Shown piece by piece: positions 32,446-41,676 of a stretch of 64,000 nucleotides of DNA. The notes below the pieces were generated by a model. The model ran no database searches and was not told the origin of the DNA. It was given only the letters and a program-made list of their open reading frames with translations. Position 1 is the stretch's first letter, and each line of letters starts with the position of its first letter. A program made the translations under genes and the position numbers. The stretch comes from Solihabitans fulvus (GTDB lineage Bacteria > Actinomycetota > Actinomycetes > Mycobacteriales > Pseudonocardiaceae): assembly GCF_008386585.1 (NCBI RefSeq), contig NZ_VUOB01000003.1:76664-140663 (forward strand), in the 5' to 3' direction.

Positions 32446-33063
32446 TCACATCCTGGACTGACCCAGCCTGCCGAGAAGTTCCGTCGGCACGATCCGAACC
32501 GGGAACGGGCGCGTTGCTTCGAACGCGTCCTGGTCCTTGACCTCGGCGACCAACTCGTACCGGCCGTCCTCGTCCAGCTCGAACACGACCAACGTCGGCT
32601 CCTGTGGATCGATGACCCAGTAGCTGGGCACGCCGAGGCGCTGGTAGGCCGCCTTCTTGTAGTTCAGGTCGCTCAGGGCGGAACTCGGCGACAGCACTTC
32701 CACGGCGAGCACCGGGGCCACCGGAAGCAGCCTGTCCGTCAGGTCCTCATCCCTGGCGACCAGAACGTCCGGTTGTAGTTCGACGGTGTTCGAGGGACGA
32801 ACCGCGTATGGCGCGGCCAGGACATGGAGATCGTCCGGGCAGACCTGCTCCAACCGGAAGGCGGTCTGCAACACGACCTTCTGGTGACGAGTTCCCGGGG
32901 CGGGGCTCACGAGCAGCATCCCGTCGATGAGCTCGTATCGGTGGCCGTCATCGGGCAACGTCTCCAGGTCGTCCACAGTGAGCGGACGACCAGGCGGAAG
33001 CCAGGACGGCGCCGGAGAATCCGGCGGCATCGACGAAGCTGGCGGGGCTTGCATGGCAACCAT
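32446..33063 (-). CDS. Uma2-family endonuclease-like protein (DUF820)
   Basis: 205 residues from the ATG at 33063 (GGAGG six bases upstream). PD-(D/E)XK-like fold of the Uma2 family: RYELIDGMLLVSPAPGTRHQ, the metal-binding block LQPDVLVARDEDLT and VLAVEVLSPSS...YKKAAYQRLGVPSYWVIDP (E and K residues about 122-145). Biological role is unknown; these genes are very abundant in actinomycetes and cyanobacteria. Its last 70 bases recur in two places at the edges of the neighbouring broken toxin-antitoxin genes. Confidence 0.88.
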   Translation of the reverse strand: MVAMQAPPASSMPPDSPAPSWLPPGRPLTVDDLETLPDDGHRYELIDGMLLVSPAPGTRHQKVVLQTAFRLEQVCPDDLHVLAAPYAVRPSNTVELQPDVLVARDEDLTDRLLPVAPVLAVEVLSPSSALSDLNYKKAAYQRLGVPSYWVIDPQEPTLVVFELDEDGRYELVAEVKDQDAFEATRPFPVRIVPTELLGRLGQSRM

Positions 33064-33188
33064 GGTGCCCTCCTTCGGGGGTCATGGCCACAACACATCA
33101 GACGACCCCGACAAAACCGGCCCCGAGCCGACCCCCAGCCGAATCCTTCACACCATCGAGTGGACCCGCGCACCATGGACCCGCCCAG

Positions 33189-33239
33189 CGTTGTGGGGTC
33201 GTGCCACCGTCAACAGACCGGCGGCACGACCCCACAACG
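33189..33239 (-). terminator. lepA terminator hairpin
   Basis: A perfect 17-bp inverted repeat (33189-33205 and 33223-33239; CGTTGTGGGGTCGTGCC and its complement) with a 17-base loop, starting 9 bases after the lepA stop on the minus strand. Confidence 0.8.
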
Positions 33240-33247
33240 TTCGAGCG

Positions 33248-35098
33248 CTACTTCTTGCCCTTGCCCTTGTCGGACGACTCGTCGGTCGACAGCGCGGCGA
33301 CGAACGCCTCCTGCGGCACCTCGACGCGGCCGACCATCTTCATCCGCTTCTTGCCTTCCTTCTGCTTCTCCAGCAGCTTGCGCTTACGGGTGATGTCACC
33401 GCCGTAGCACTTGGCAAGCACGTCCTTGCGGATGGCGCGGATGGTCTCGCGCGCGATCACCCGAGAGCCGACCGCGGCCTGGATCGGCACCTCGAACTGC
33501 TGCCTTGGGATCAGCTCGCGCAGCTTGGTCGCCATCCGCGTCCCGTAGCCGTACGCGGCGTCCTTGTGCACGATCGCGCTGAACGCGTCCACCGGCTCGC
33601 CCTGCAACAGGATGTCCACCTTGACCAGCTCGGCGCTCTGCTCGCCGGACTCCTCGTAGTCCAGCGACGCGTAACCCCTGGTGCGGGACTTCAGCGCGTC
33701 GAAGAAGTCGAAGATGATCTCGGCCATCGGCATCGTGTACCGCAGCTCGACCCGGTCCTCGGACAGGTAGTCCATGCCGCCGAGCTGACCGCGCTTGGTC
33801 TGGCACAGCTCCATGATCGTGCCGATGTAGTCGCTCGGCGCGATGATCGTGCACCTGGTGATCGGCTCGAAGATCTCCCCGACCCGCCCGGTCGGCCAGT
33901 CCGACGGGTTGGTGACGATCAGCTCCCCCGTGCCGTCGTCCAGCACGACCCGGTAGACCACGTTGGGCGCGGTGGAGATCAGGTCGAGGCCGAACTCGCG
34001 CTCCAGCCGGTCCCTGGTGATCTCCAGGTGCAGCAGCCCGAGGAAGCCGCACCGGAAACCGAACCCAAGCGCCGCGGACGTCTCCGGCTCGTAGGTCAGC
34101 GCGGCGTCGTTGAGCTGGAGCTTGTCCAGCGCCTCGCGCAGGTCCGGGTAGTCCGAGCCGTCCACCGGGTACAGCCCCGAGTAGACCATCGGCTTGGGCT
34201 CGCGGTAGCCGGCGAGCGGTTCGGTGGCGCCCTTGCGCTCCGAGGTCACGGTGTCGCCGACCTTGGACTGCCGGACGTCCTTCACACCCGTGATCAGGTA
34301 GCCGACCTCGCCGACCCCGAGCCCGACGCTCGGCTTGGGCTCTGGCGAGATGATGCCGACCTCGAGCAGCTCGTGCGTGGCGTTGGTGGACATCATCCTG
34401 ATCCGCTCGCGCGGGGTGATCTTGCCGTCCACCACCCGGATGTAGGTGACCACGCCGCGGTACGTGTCGTACACCGAGTCGAAGATCATCGCCCTGGCCG
34501 GCGCGTCCGCGTCGCCCTGCGGCGCCGGGACCTTGAGCACGACCTCGTCGAGCAGCTCCCGGACGCCGAGGCCGCTCTTGGCGGAGACCCGCAGCACCTC
34601 CTCGGGCTCGCAGCCGATGATGTGCGCGATCTCCTTGGCGTACTTGTCCGGGTCGGCGGCCGGCAGGTCGATCTTGTTCAGCACCGGGATGATGGCGAGG
34701 TCGTTCTCCAGCGCCAGGTACAGGTTGGCCAGCGTCTGCGCCTCGATGCCCTGCGCCGCGTCGACCAGCAGGACCGCGCCCTCACACGCCTCGAGCGCCC
34801 GCGACACCTCGTAGGTGAAGTCGACGTGTCCAGGGGTGTCGATCATGTGCAGCACGTGGTTCTGGCCGTCGACCTGCCAGGGCAGCCGGACGTTCTGGGC
34901 CTTGATCGTGATCCCGCGCTCGCGTTCGATGTCCATCCGGTCGAGGTACTGCGCGCGCATCGCCCGCTCCTCGACGACGCCGGTGATCTGCAACATCCGA
35001 TCGGCCAGGGTGGACTTGCCGTGGTCGATGTGGGCGATGATGCAGAAGTTCCGGATGAGTTCCGGCGGCGTGAACGTGGTATCGGCGAATGTGCTCAC
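33248..35098 (-). CDS. lepA: Translation elongation factor 4 (LepA)
   Basis: Ribosome-bound GTPase of 616 residues that remodels or back-translocates stalled ribosomes. G1 AHIDHGKST (about residues 22-31), G2 [10 protein letters not shown]3 DTPGHVDF, G4 NKIDLPAAD, then the LepA-specific C-terminal domain ([16 protein letters not shown]) and a Lys-rich tail. Full length for the family. Start ATG 35098. It stands alone with its own terminator, as expected from mycobacterial Rv2404c. Confidence 0.98.
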   Translation of the reverse strand: MSTFADTTFTPPELIRNFCIIAHIDHGKSTLADRMLQITGVVEERAMRAQYLDRMDIERERGITIKAQNVRLPWQVDGQNHVLHMIDTPGHVDFTYEVSRALEACEGAVLLVDAAQGIEAQTLANLYLALENDLAIIPVLNKIDLPAADPDKYAKEIAHIIGCEPEEVLRVSAKSGLGVRELLDEVVLKVPAPQGDADAPARAMIFDSVYDTYRGVVTYIRVVDGKITPRERIRMMSTNATHELLEVGIISPEPKPSVGLGVGEVGYLITGVKDVRQSKVGDTVTSERKGATEPLAGYREPKPMVYSGLYPVDGSDYPDLREALDKLQLNDAALTYEPETSAALGFGFRCGFLGLLHLEITRDRLEREFGLDLISTAPNVVYRVVLDDGTGELIVTNPSDWPTGRVGEIFEPITRCTIIAPSDYIGTIMELCQTKRGQLGGMDYLSEDRVELRYTMPMAEIIFDFFDALKSRTRGYASLDYEESGEQSAELVKVDILLQGEPVDAFSAIVHKDAAYGYGTRMATKLRELIPRQQFEVPIQAAVGSRVIARETIRAIRKDVLAKCYGGDITRKRKLLEKQKEGKKRMKMVGRVEVPQEAFVAALSTDESSDKGKGKK

Positions 35099-35284
35099 TC
35101 AGTGATTCCTCGGGCAAGCGGGCTGGGACGCCCCTATCGTCCCATGCCGGGCCCCATGCTCCGCACTCATCGCCGGCAAACCCGCTCGACGCCACATCGG
35201 AGGCCACCCGCTCGGGCCGCTCCCGGGCCGCCCCGGGGGCGCTCCTTGGGCGCTCCCGGGGCCACACTCGGCGGGCGCCTCGGC

Positions 35285-36151
35285 TCAGGCGACCGCGATG
35301 GCGACGATGCCGGTCAGCACGATCACCGAGCCGATCATCCTGCGCAGCGGGTTCGACTCGCCGAGCACCAGCCAGGCGATCAGGCTGCCGACCACGATGC
35401 TGGACTCCCTGGCCGGCGCGACCAGGGACACCGGCGCGATCCGCATGGCGAACAGCACCAGCAGGTAGGCGAGCGGCGACAGCACGCCGACCACGAGCAG
35501 GTCGACGCGGTGCTCGCGCCACAGGGCGGCCAGCCTGCCCCGGTTGGCCACGGCGTTCGGGCTGAGGATCGCGGTCTCCATCGCCATGCCGACGACCAGG
35601 TAGATCAGCGGCGGCACGCCCATCGCGTTGACCGAGTGCGCGTCCCACAGCGTGTAGACGGCGATGCCGACGCCCGTCACCAGCCCGTAGGCCAGGCTGA
35701 CCCGCGCCGAGGTGCCCTTCGCGGCCGACGCCCGGCCAGCGCTGATCACCAGCACGCCGAGCACCACGGCGGCCGCGCCGGCCAGCCCGAGCACGCCGGG
35801 GTGCTCGCCGAGCAGCAGTACCGCCGCCAGCACGGACAGCAGCGGGCCGGTGCCGCGCGCGACCGGGTAGACCACCGACATGTCGCCGACCGCGTACCCG
35901 CGCTGCAACGCCAGGTAGTAGCCGACGTGCAGCACGGCCGAGACCGCGGCCGCGTACAGCCAGGACCAGCTCGGCTGCGCGCCGGACGCCAGCAGCGTGA
36001 CGACCGCGACCGGCGCGCACACGACCGTGGCGACGGCGCAGTAGCCCCAGACGAACAGCGCGCCCGCCGCCCCTGCCCGCTTGGCGGAGAGGTTCCACAC
36101 GGCGTGCGTCAGTGCGGCGACGAGGACAAGCAGGATTGCGGTGACACTCAC
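35285..36151 (-). CDS. EamA/DMT-family transporter
   Basis: 288 residues with about ten membrane helices in two EamA repeats. The first repeat opens with ILLVLVAALTHAVWNLSAKRAG and the second contains PVSLVAPARESSIVVGSLIAW. Drug/metabolite transporter superfamily; substrate unknown (amino acid or nucleotide-sugar export in relatives). Start ATG 36151. The region between it and lepA is C/G-rich and shows no gene. Confidence 0.88.
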   Translation of the reverse strand: MSVTAILLVLVAALTHAVWNLSAKRAGAAGALFVWGYCAVATVVCAPVAVVTLLASGAQPSWSWLYAAAVSAVLHVGYYLALQRGYAVGDMSVVYPVARGTGPLLSVLAAVLLLGEHPGVLGLAGAAAVVLGVLVISAGRASAAKGTSARVSLAYGLVTGVGIAVYTLWDAHSVNAMGVPPLIYLVVGMAMETAILSPNAVANRGRLAALWREHRVDLLVVGVLSPLAYLLVLFAMRIAPVSLVAPARESSIVVGSLIAWLVLGESNPLRRMIGSVIVLTGIVAIAVA

Positions 36152-36471
36152 CGGGAGACCCTTCTGGTTTTTCGCGCGCGCGAAAACCCGGTTCCTCCAG
36201 GCTTTTGTCCCGTCAGATGACAGAAGGCCGCCCCTCGGCCCCCGGTGGTGCCGCTCGGACCTGACCCGTCGTCCCTAGTTGTGGTGGTGCGCTCAGCGGG
36301 ACTGCGGCGGAACCCTAGGCACTAGCGAGATCAACACTACTCCCGGCCGATCCCGGCCGTGCTCCATTCGAGTAGTAGTTGCCGGCTTGACCAAGTGCCG
36401 CACGGAAAGCACCTACTGTGACTTTTGGGGTCGGGGGACCTCCAAACAGTTCACCGTGCTGGGGGGCAGGT
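36152..36471. other. Divergent intergenic region with a TTTTCGCGCGCGCGAAAA palindrome
   Basis: 320 bases between the EamA gene and the GGDEF gene, without a convincing gene. At 36169-36186 there is a perfect 18-bp palindrome, 18 bases before the EamA start, so it may be an operator for that gene. The part next to the GGDEF gene has no clear -35/-10 pair. Confidence 0.6.
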
Positions 36472-38064
36472 ATGACTGGGGACTGGCGCGCGCCGTGCGA
36501 CGCGCGCGTGCTGCACAGATCCGGCTGGCGGTCACCGGGGTGGTATTCGACGGTGGTTGCCGGCCCAGGTGGTCCGGTCGACGCGCCGGGATTCTGCCCG
36601 CCGCCCCGACGACCCGAGCCCGCCGCGCGGACCTCGCCGGTCACCGCGTCGGCTCGGCTGGCGCGCGGCGTGCTCGCCGGGCTGGCCCGCGCGGGGCGAC
36701 GGTCCTGGCTGGCGGCGCGCAGGCCGTGGGCCTGGGGGTTGTGGTCGCAGCGGCCGCGCGTGGTCGGCTACGTGCTCACGATCGAGCTGCTCGCGGTGGT
36801 CGCGGTCACCCGGCGGATGGTCGGCGCCCTGCTGGCGCACGACGAGGACTGGGTGCGGTTCGCGCTGCTGGCGGCGTGCGCGACCGTGCACCTGTGGCTG
36901 TCGCGGCGGCAGGACGAGCGTCAGCAGGGCGCGGCGCAGGGCGGTGTCCAGCCGCGCATCGGCCTCGCCTCGGCGTGGACGTTCGCCGGCGTGGTGGTGC
37001 TGCCGGCCCCGCTGATGGTCGCGCTGATCCTGTTCGTCCGGGCGCAACGCTGGCCACCGGTCGGCCGGTCGCCGTACCGCTTCGCCTTCTCCACGGCGAG
37101 CATGCTGCTGGCCGCGGTCGTCGCGCGGTTCGTGCTCGACCGGACCGGCCCGCACACCTGGGCGCACCTCGACCTGGCCGACTCGCTCGGGCAGGTCGCC
37201 ATCGCGCTGGGCGCCGGGCTGGTCTACGCCAGCACGCACGCGCTGCTGATCGGCGTCGCGCTCGCGCTGTCCGGGACGAGTTCGTCCACGGCCGTCCTGC
37301 TGGGCACCCGCAGGGACACCGTGCTCGGCATGACGGCCGTCGCGCTCGGCATCGTCACGGCGGCCCTGCTGGTCAGCAGCCCGGCGTTGGCCTGCGTGAT
37401 GGCGCTGACGGCGGTCGGGGCCGGCAACTACCTCGGCCAGGCGCAGGAACTGGAACAGGCCTGGGGGCACGCGCGCAGGGACGCCAAGACCGGCGTCCTC
37501 AACGACCTCGGCTGGGCGGAGCGGGCCGAGCGCGAGCTGGCGCGGGCCAGGGACACCGGCCGCCCGGTCGCGCTGCTGATGGTGGACGCCGACAAGTTCA
37601 AGCGCATCAACGACACCCTCGGCCACCCGGTCGGCGACGCGGTGCTGCGCGCCATCGGGACCGTACTGCGCACGGCCACCAGGGACCGGGACGTGGTGGC
37701 GCGCTTCGGCGGCGAGGAGTTCGTCGTCCTGCTGCCGGACACGGGACGGGCGGGCACCGCGCGGGTCGCGGAACGGATCCGCCGCACGATCGCGGAGTTG
37801 CAGCTCCCGGTCACCGATCGGCACGGCGCGGAGGTGGTGTTGAAGGGCCGGCAGGCCCCGGTCCCGGTCGACCCGCGCGGTCGGCCGTTGCGCGACGTGA
37901 ACGGCAACTACGCCGACGCCGCGTGCCGAGTGTTGAGCGTCTCGGTCGGCGCGGTGGTGCGCTCGGGCGCGGACGCCGACCTGGACGCGATGCTGCGCAA
38001 CGCCGACGAGGCCGTCTACGCGGCCAAGGACGCGGGCCGCAACACGGTGCGCTTCAAGGCCTGA
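36472..38064 (+). CDS. Membrane diguanylate cyclase (GGDEF) with product-inhibition site
   Basis: Makes cyclic di-GMP from two GTP. I start it at the ATG 36472 (530 residues; MTGDWRAPC) because GGGGGGCAGG precedes it; a GTG at 36418 is an alternative. About six to eight membrane helices (residues 95-325) form a sensor-like module, then a GGDEF domain whose active site GGEEF is intact (RFGGEEFVVLL). RDRD five residues before it is the I-site for feedback inhibition. A 28-residue insertion (GRQAPVPVDPRGRPLRDVN) interrupts the second half of the domain. No EAL domain. Its last codons form part of a terminator stem. Confidence 0.9.
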   Translation: MTGDWRAPCDARVLHRSGWRSPGWYSTVVAGPGGPVDAPGFCPPPRRPEPAARTSPVTASARLARGVLAGLARAGRRSWLAARRPWAWGLWSQRPRVVGYVLTIELLAVVAVTRRMVGALLAHDEDWVRFALLAACATVHLWLSRRQDERQQGAAQGGVQPRIGLASAWTFAGVVVLPAPLMVALILFVRAQRWPPVGRSPYRFAFSTASMLLAAVVARFVLDRTGPHTWAHLDLADSLGQVAIALGAGLVYASTHALLIGVALALSGTSSSTAVLLGTRRDTVLGMTAVALGIVTAALLVSSPALACVMALTAVGAGNYLGQAQELEQAWGHARRDAKTGVLNDLGWAERAERELARARDTGRPVALLMVDADKFKRINDTLGHPVGDAVLRAIGTVLRTATRDRDVVARFGGEEFVVLLPDTGRAGTARVAERIRRTIAELQLPVTDRHGAEVVLKGRQAPVPVDPRGRPLRDVNGNYADAACRVLSVSVGAVVRSGADADLDAMLRNADEAVYAAKDAGRNTVRFKA

Positions 38065-38077
38065 AGCGCACCGTGTT
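38041..38077. terminator. Terminator overlapping the GGDEF gene's 3' end
   Basis: A perfect 16-bp stem (AACACGGTGCGCTTCA at 38041-38056, TGAAGCGCACCGTGTT at 38062-38077) with a 5-base loop. The left arm encodes the last residues NTVRFK and the stop codon begins the right arm. It serves the GGDEF gene and possibly the convergent PNGase-A-like gene, since it ends 30 bases from that gene's stop. Confidence 0.85.
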
Positions 38078-38107
38078 CGCCGTGTTTACTAGGTTGGCCA
38101 GAAATGC

Positions 38108-39787
38108 TTAGCGATCGTCGCCGCAGTCCCGGACGAGGGTGACGTCGGAGGTCACGTAGCCGTGTGCGGTGCCGAGGTCGCGGCGGTAGCAGCGGCCCGC
38201 GTCGTCGAGGCCGTGCCACGCCGCCGTGGACGAACCGTCCGAGTAGGTCAACACCCCGTTGGTGCGACCGAATCCGCCGCTGGTGTCGATCGAGTCGTCG
38301 CTGCGGGCGATCGTCCGATCGCGGTCCTCGCCGACCTGACTGCGCAGTGACCGTCCCATGTGGACGGACGCGTCGATGCGGTAGTTGTTGTCGTTGACGA
38401 TCTTCTGCGTCACGTCGGCGCGCAGCGTGAAGTCGAAGCTGTCGCGGCGGCCGGTCGACTCGTCGTCGTGCCGGGAGCCGCCGCTGTTGCGGTAGGCGCC
38501 GGTGGTCCGCTGCTCGGTCGTCTGCTTGTTCGCCGAGTCGGCCAGCGTGGTGGTGTTGTCGAAGGTCCAGTCACCGGACGAGCTGGCCGTCACCGTGCCG
38601 GCCGAGGTGTGCAGCACTCCCTCGGTGCGCCAGGCCCGATCCACGTGCGTCGCGACGCTCACGTCCAGCCCGGTGCCGGTGGTGGTCGTCCGGACAGCGG
38701 CGTCCGGGACGTTCGCCGCGCGCAGCTCGCCGGTGACCCGCGAGACCTTCGGGTCGGTGCTGGCGAACAGCGTGCCGCCGAGCGTCCAGTTGTCCACGAT
38801 CCCGTGCGGTGGCACCAGTTCCACGGTGTGCTTGGCGCCGTCGGTGAGCGTGCCGACGAACGGGGTGAGGTCGACCGTGTAGGGCAGGGTCACGATCGCG
38901 TCGATCGCCGAGACCGGCCGCCACAGGATCGGCGCGACGCCGCCGGTGTAGATGGTCGGGTACGGCACCACGACACCGGCCGGCTTACCGTCGACGCGGA
39001 CCGTGACCTCGCGGTAGGTCCCGCCGCCGCACAGGCCCGCCTCGGGGTGCGCCTTGGCGAGGTCGGTCGGCACGTTGGACCACCAGAACTCCTCGCAGCC
39101 GCCGCCCCGCGCGTACACCTGGGCGGTCAGCTTCGCGGTGTTGGCCGGCACGCCGACCGAGGCGGTGTAGACCTTGCCGTCGGTCAGGTCCTGCCAGCCG
39201 GGCTTGGTCGCGTCCTGCGCCAGCGGCACCACGACGTCGGCCTGCTGCGGCGCGGAGTGGCGGCGGTCGGCCTGGTAGTAGGTGATCGTGACCTCGATGT
39301 CGTACAGCCCGGTGTAGGTGTCGTTGACGACGTTGCCGAGGTCGACGACGAACGGCTGCTGGGTGCGCAACAGCGGGCTGAATGCGGTGATGTCCCGGTC
39401 GAAGTGCCAGGTGATGCCGGACGGATCGGGCTCGGGGGTGGACGTGCGCAGCACCTCGGCCCCGCCGATCCACAGCCCGGCGAGCCGGTCGTACTGCCGC
39501 CCCTTCACCTTCCCGGTCCAGTCGAGCACGACCTTCGTCCACGGGCCCGCGCAGTCCGTCGGCGGCGTCAGCGTGCCGACGTAGGGCTGGCCGTAGGAGT
39601 TGGCGAAGACGTGCTTCATCGCCGTGACCTGACAGTGTTTCGTCGGCGGCCGGCTCACCGGCGGCAGCGGCTGCAACGGGTCCTGGTAGTCGGTCACGAC
39701 CCGGTCGGCGGCGAACGCCGACGGCGCGGCCAGCACTCCGAGCGTGGTAAGCAGGGCGGTCACGGTGGCGAGCAGGAGACGGCGCAC
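38108..39787 (-). CDS. Secreted PNGase-A-like protein (peptide N-glycanase/asparagine amidase A)
   Basis: 559 residues with a Sec signal (RRLLLATVTALLTTLGVLA..., cleaved near AFAADR). The central part resembles the peptide-N4-(N-acetyl-beta-glucosaminyl)asparagine amidase A domain: WTKVVLDWTGKVKGRQYDRLAGLWIGGAEVLRTSTPEP, GGGCEEFWWSNVP and GAPILW-like GVAPILWRPVSAID. Family members remove N-glycans from glycoproteins. Several Cys residues could form disulfides. It probably acts on plant or fungal glycoproteins outside the cell. Start ATG 39787. Activity is inferred. Confidence 0.8.
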   Translation of the reverse strand: MRRLLLATVTALLTTLGVLAAPSAFAADRVVTDYQDPLQPLPPVSRPPTKHCQVTAMKHVFANSYGQPYVGTLTPPTDCAGPWTKVVLDWTGKVKGRQYDRLAGLWIGGAEVLRTSTPEPDPSGITWHFDRDITAFSPLLRTQQPFVVDLGNVVNDTYTGLYDIEVTITYYQADRRHSAPQQADVVVPLAQDATKPGWQDLTDGKVYTASVGVPANTAKLTAQVYARGGGCEEFWWSNVPTDLAKAHPEAGLCGGGTYREVTVRVDGKPAGVVVPYPTIYTGGVAPILWRPVSAIDAIVTLPYTVDLTPFVGTLTDGAKHTVELVPPHGIVDNWTLGGTLFASTDPKVSRVTGELRAANVPDAAVRTTTTGTGLDVSVATHVDRAWRTEGVLHTSAGTVTASSSGDWTFDNTTTLADSANKQTTEQRTTGAYRNSGGSRHDDESTGRRDSFDFTLRADVTQKIVNDNNYRIDASVHMGRSLRSQVGEDRDRTIARSDDSIDTSGGFGRTNGVLTYSDGSSTAAWHGLDDAGRCYRRDLGTAHGYVTSDVTLVRDCGDDR

Positions 39788-39899
39788 GGGGTGCGACGCT
39801 AGCCCGGCGGTGGACCGTTCGGACCCACCGAAAGGGGACCACGCATTTTAAGTTTTAAAGGGGATACGGCGGGACACGGTCGGTGCCACGGTGGGTGAC

Positions 39900-41306
39900 A
39901 TGACCGATATCGACCCGGCTGACGCCCGCGCACTGGCCCGCGCGTTACGCGACCTGCTTGAGCGAGCGGGACAGGTCCTCTCCGCCGAGCGGGAGTCCCC
40001 GTTGGTGAAGCTGATCACCGACCACCTCGGCTGCCCGCTGTCCCAGGTGCCCAACGTGACCATCCGCTTCGACGGCCTTGAGCACGTGAACCTCCAGCGC
40101 GCGGTGGACGCCTACGTGGCCGAGCACTCCCCCGACGCCGCGTGGTTCGGCATCGCGGGCGGGCACCCGTTCACCTCCCTGATCGAGATGCTGACCGCGG
40201 CCGCGCAGTCCGGTTCCCTGCATCTCGCCGCGGTCAACTACGTGACCACGGCGATCGGCCCGGACACCTCGACCGAGGTGGTGCAGTTCGGCCTGGTGCG
40301 CACCGCCGCACCGGACGGCAGCCCCGCGGTGTTGGCGATTTCCGGCGCAAGGGAGGAACGCGGCGACCCGAGGTGTTCGGTGCAGGTGCTGGCCGCCAGC
40401 CGGGAAACGGCCGCCGAGGTGCGCGCCGAGGTCGAACTGTTGCACCGTAAGCACAACGTGTTCCTCGGCCAGGTGCTGACGTTCGGCGCCAACGAGCACC
40501 GCGCCATCCAGGCGGTGTCGTTCCTGCCCCGGCCGGAACTCGCGGCGTCCGACGTCATCCTGCCCGATGGCGTGCTCGACTCGATCGAACGGCACGTGGT
40601 GCGGTCCTCGGCGCTGACCGAGCGGCTGCGGGCGCACGGCCAGCACCTCAAGCGCGGGCTGCTGCTCTACGGGCCGCCCGGCACCGGCAAGACCCACACC
40701 ATCCGCTACCTGCTCAGCCGGCTCACCGACAGCACGGTGATCCTGTTGTCCGGCACGGCGATCATGCGGATGTTGCAGGCCAGCTCGGCGCTGGCGCGGC
40801 GGCTCGCACCGGCCGTCGTGGTGGTCGAGGACGTCGACCTGATCGCCGAGTCGCGCCACATCAGCCCGAGCGGCAACCCGGTGCTGTTCGAACTGCTCAA
40901 CGAGATGGACGGCCTCGCGGCGGACGCGGACGTGACGTTCGTGCTGACCACCAACCGGGTCGAGGTGGTCGAGCGCGCGTTGATCGACCGGCCCGGCCGG
41001 ATCGACCTGGCCGTCGAGGTGCCGCGCCCGGACGCCGACGCCCGCGAGCGACTGCTGCGCCTGTACGCCAGGGACGCCGAACTCGACCCGACCGCGGTCG
41101 AGGAGGCGGTCGCGGCGACGGAGGGCGTTGCGGCGTCCTTCGTCAAGGAGCTGGTGCGCAGGGCCGTGCTGACGGCGCTGGAAACGCAGCAGGGCGAGGA
41201 AGTCTCGCGGCTCGACGGCGCGGCGCTCAGCACGGCGCTGGCCGGGCTGCTCGACGAGCGGCAGGCGCTGACCAGGAGCGTGCTCGGCGGCGGTGCGACC
41301 AGATAG
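39900..41306 (+). CDS. Stand-alone AAA ATPase (Cdc48/proteasomal-ATPase-like)
   Basis: 468 residues from the ATG at 39900 (a GTG at 39891 is possible). The N-terminal 240 residues are a domain I do not recognise. The AAA module follows: Walker A LLLYGPPGTGKTH (about residues 255-267), Walker B VVVVEDVDLIAE, sensor 1 FVLTTNRVE and the arginine-finger region LIDRPGRID, then the helical lid. It resembles the ATPase of BCS1/Cdc48-type remodelling factors. There is no protease or ubiquitin-like partner nearby, so its substrate is unknown. Confidence 0.85.
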   Translation: MTDIDPADARALARALRDLLERAGQVLSAERESPLVKLITDHLGCPLSQVPNVTIRFDGLEHVNLQRAVDAYVAEHSPDAAWFGIAGGHPFTSLIEMLTAAAQSGSLHLAAVNYVTTAIGPDTSTEVVQFGLVRTAAPDGSPAVLAISGAREERGDPRCSVQVLAASRETAAEVRAEVELLHRKHNVFLGQVLTFGANEHRAIQAVSFLPRPELAASDVILPDGVLDSIERHVVRSSALTERLRAHGQHLKRGLLLYGPPGTGKTHTIRYLLSRLTDSTVILLSGTAIMRMLQASSALARRLAPAVVVVEDVDLIAESRHISPSGNPVLFELLNEMDGLAADADVTFVLTTNRVEVVERALIDRPGRIDLAVEVPRPDADARERLLRLYARDAELDPTAVEEAVAATEGVAASFVKELVRRAVLTALETQQGEEVSRLDGAALSTALAGLLDERQALTRSVLGGGATR

Positions 41307-41371
41307 CCCGGATAGCGCAGGACAGCGACAGCTCGACGGCGACAGCGCGGTAACGGCGGCGAGCTACCTGC

Positions 41372-41593
41372 TCACCAGCACTGCCGACCCTCGGGCCGGT
41401 CGACGCAGGAGGTGACGCCGCTGGGCTGCTCGAAGAAGTGCGCGCCGCCGGGGACCATCAGGTAGAAGCCCGCGATGACCAGGAGGAATCCGACCGCCCA
41501 GTAGACGAACTGCCGCCAGGTGTGCCACCACCGGTCGCACAGCTCGGGCGGCACGCAGGAACACAACGGGTGGCCGTGCTGGTTGACGGGCAT
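41372..41593 (-). CDS. Small Cys-rich membrane protein
   Basis: 73 residues from the ATG at 41593 (a GTG at 41602 is an alternative). An N-terminal cytosolic-looking part holds HGHPLCSCVPPELCDRWWH, a possible metal-binding cluster of three Cys and His. One membrane helix follows (about residues 32-48, FVYWAVGFLLVIAGFYLMV), then a tail with two more Cys (TSCVDRPEGRQCW). No known family. It lies between the AAA ATPase and TauE/SafE genes. Confidence 0.6.
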   Translation of the reverse strand: MPVNQHGHPLCSCVPPELCDRWWHTWRQFVYWAVGFLLVIAGFYLMVPGGAHFFEQPSGVTSCVDRPEGRQCW

Positions 41594-41676
41594 CGTCCTC
41601 ACCCACTGCCGCTCGCGGGTCCGTCCTGACGCTCGTCGAGCCTAGTCCTCGAACGGCTCCGGCAGCCCGTGAGCGA

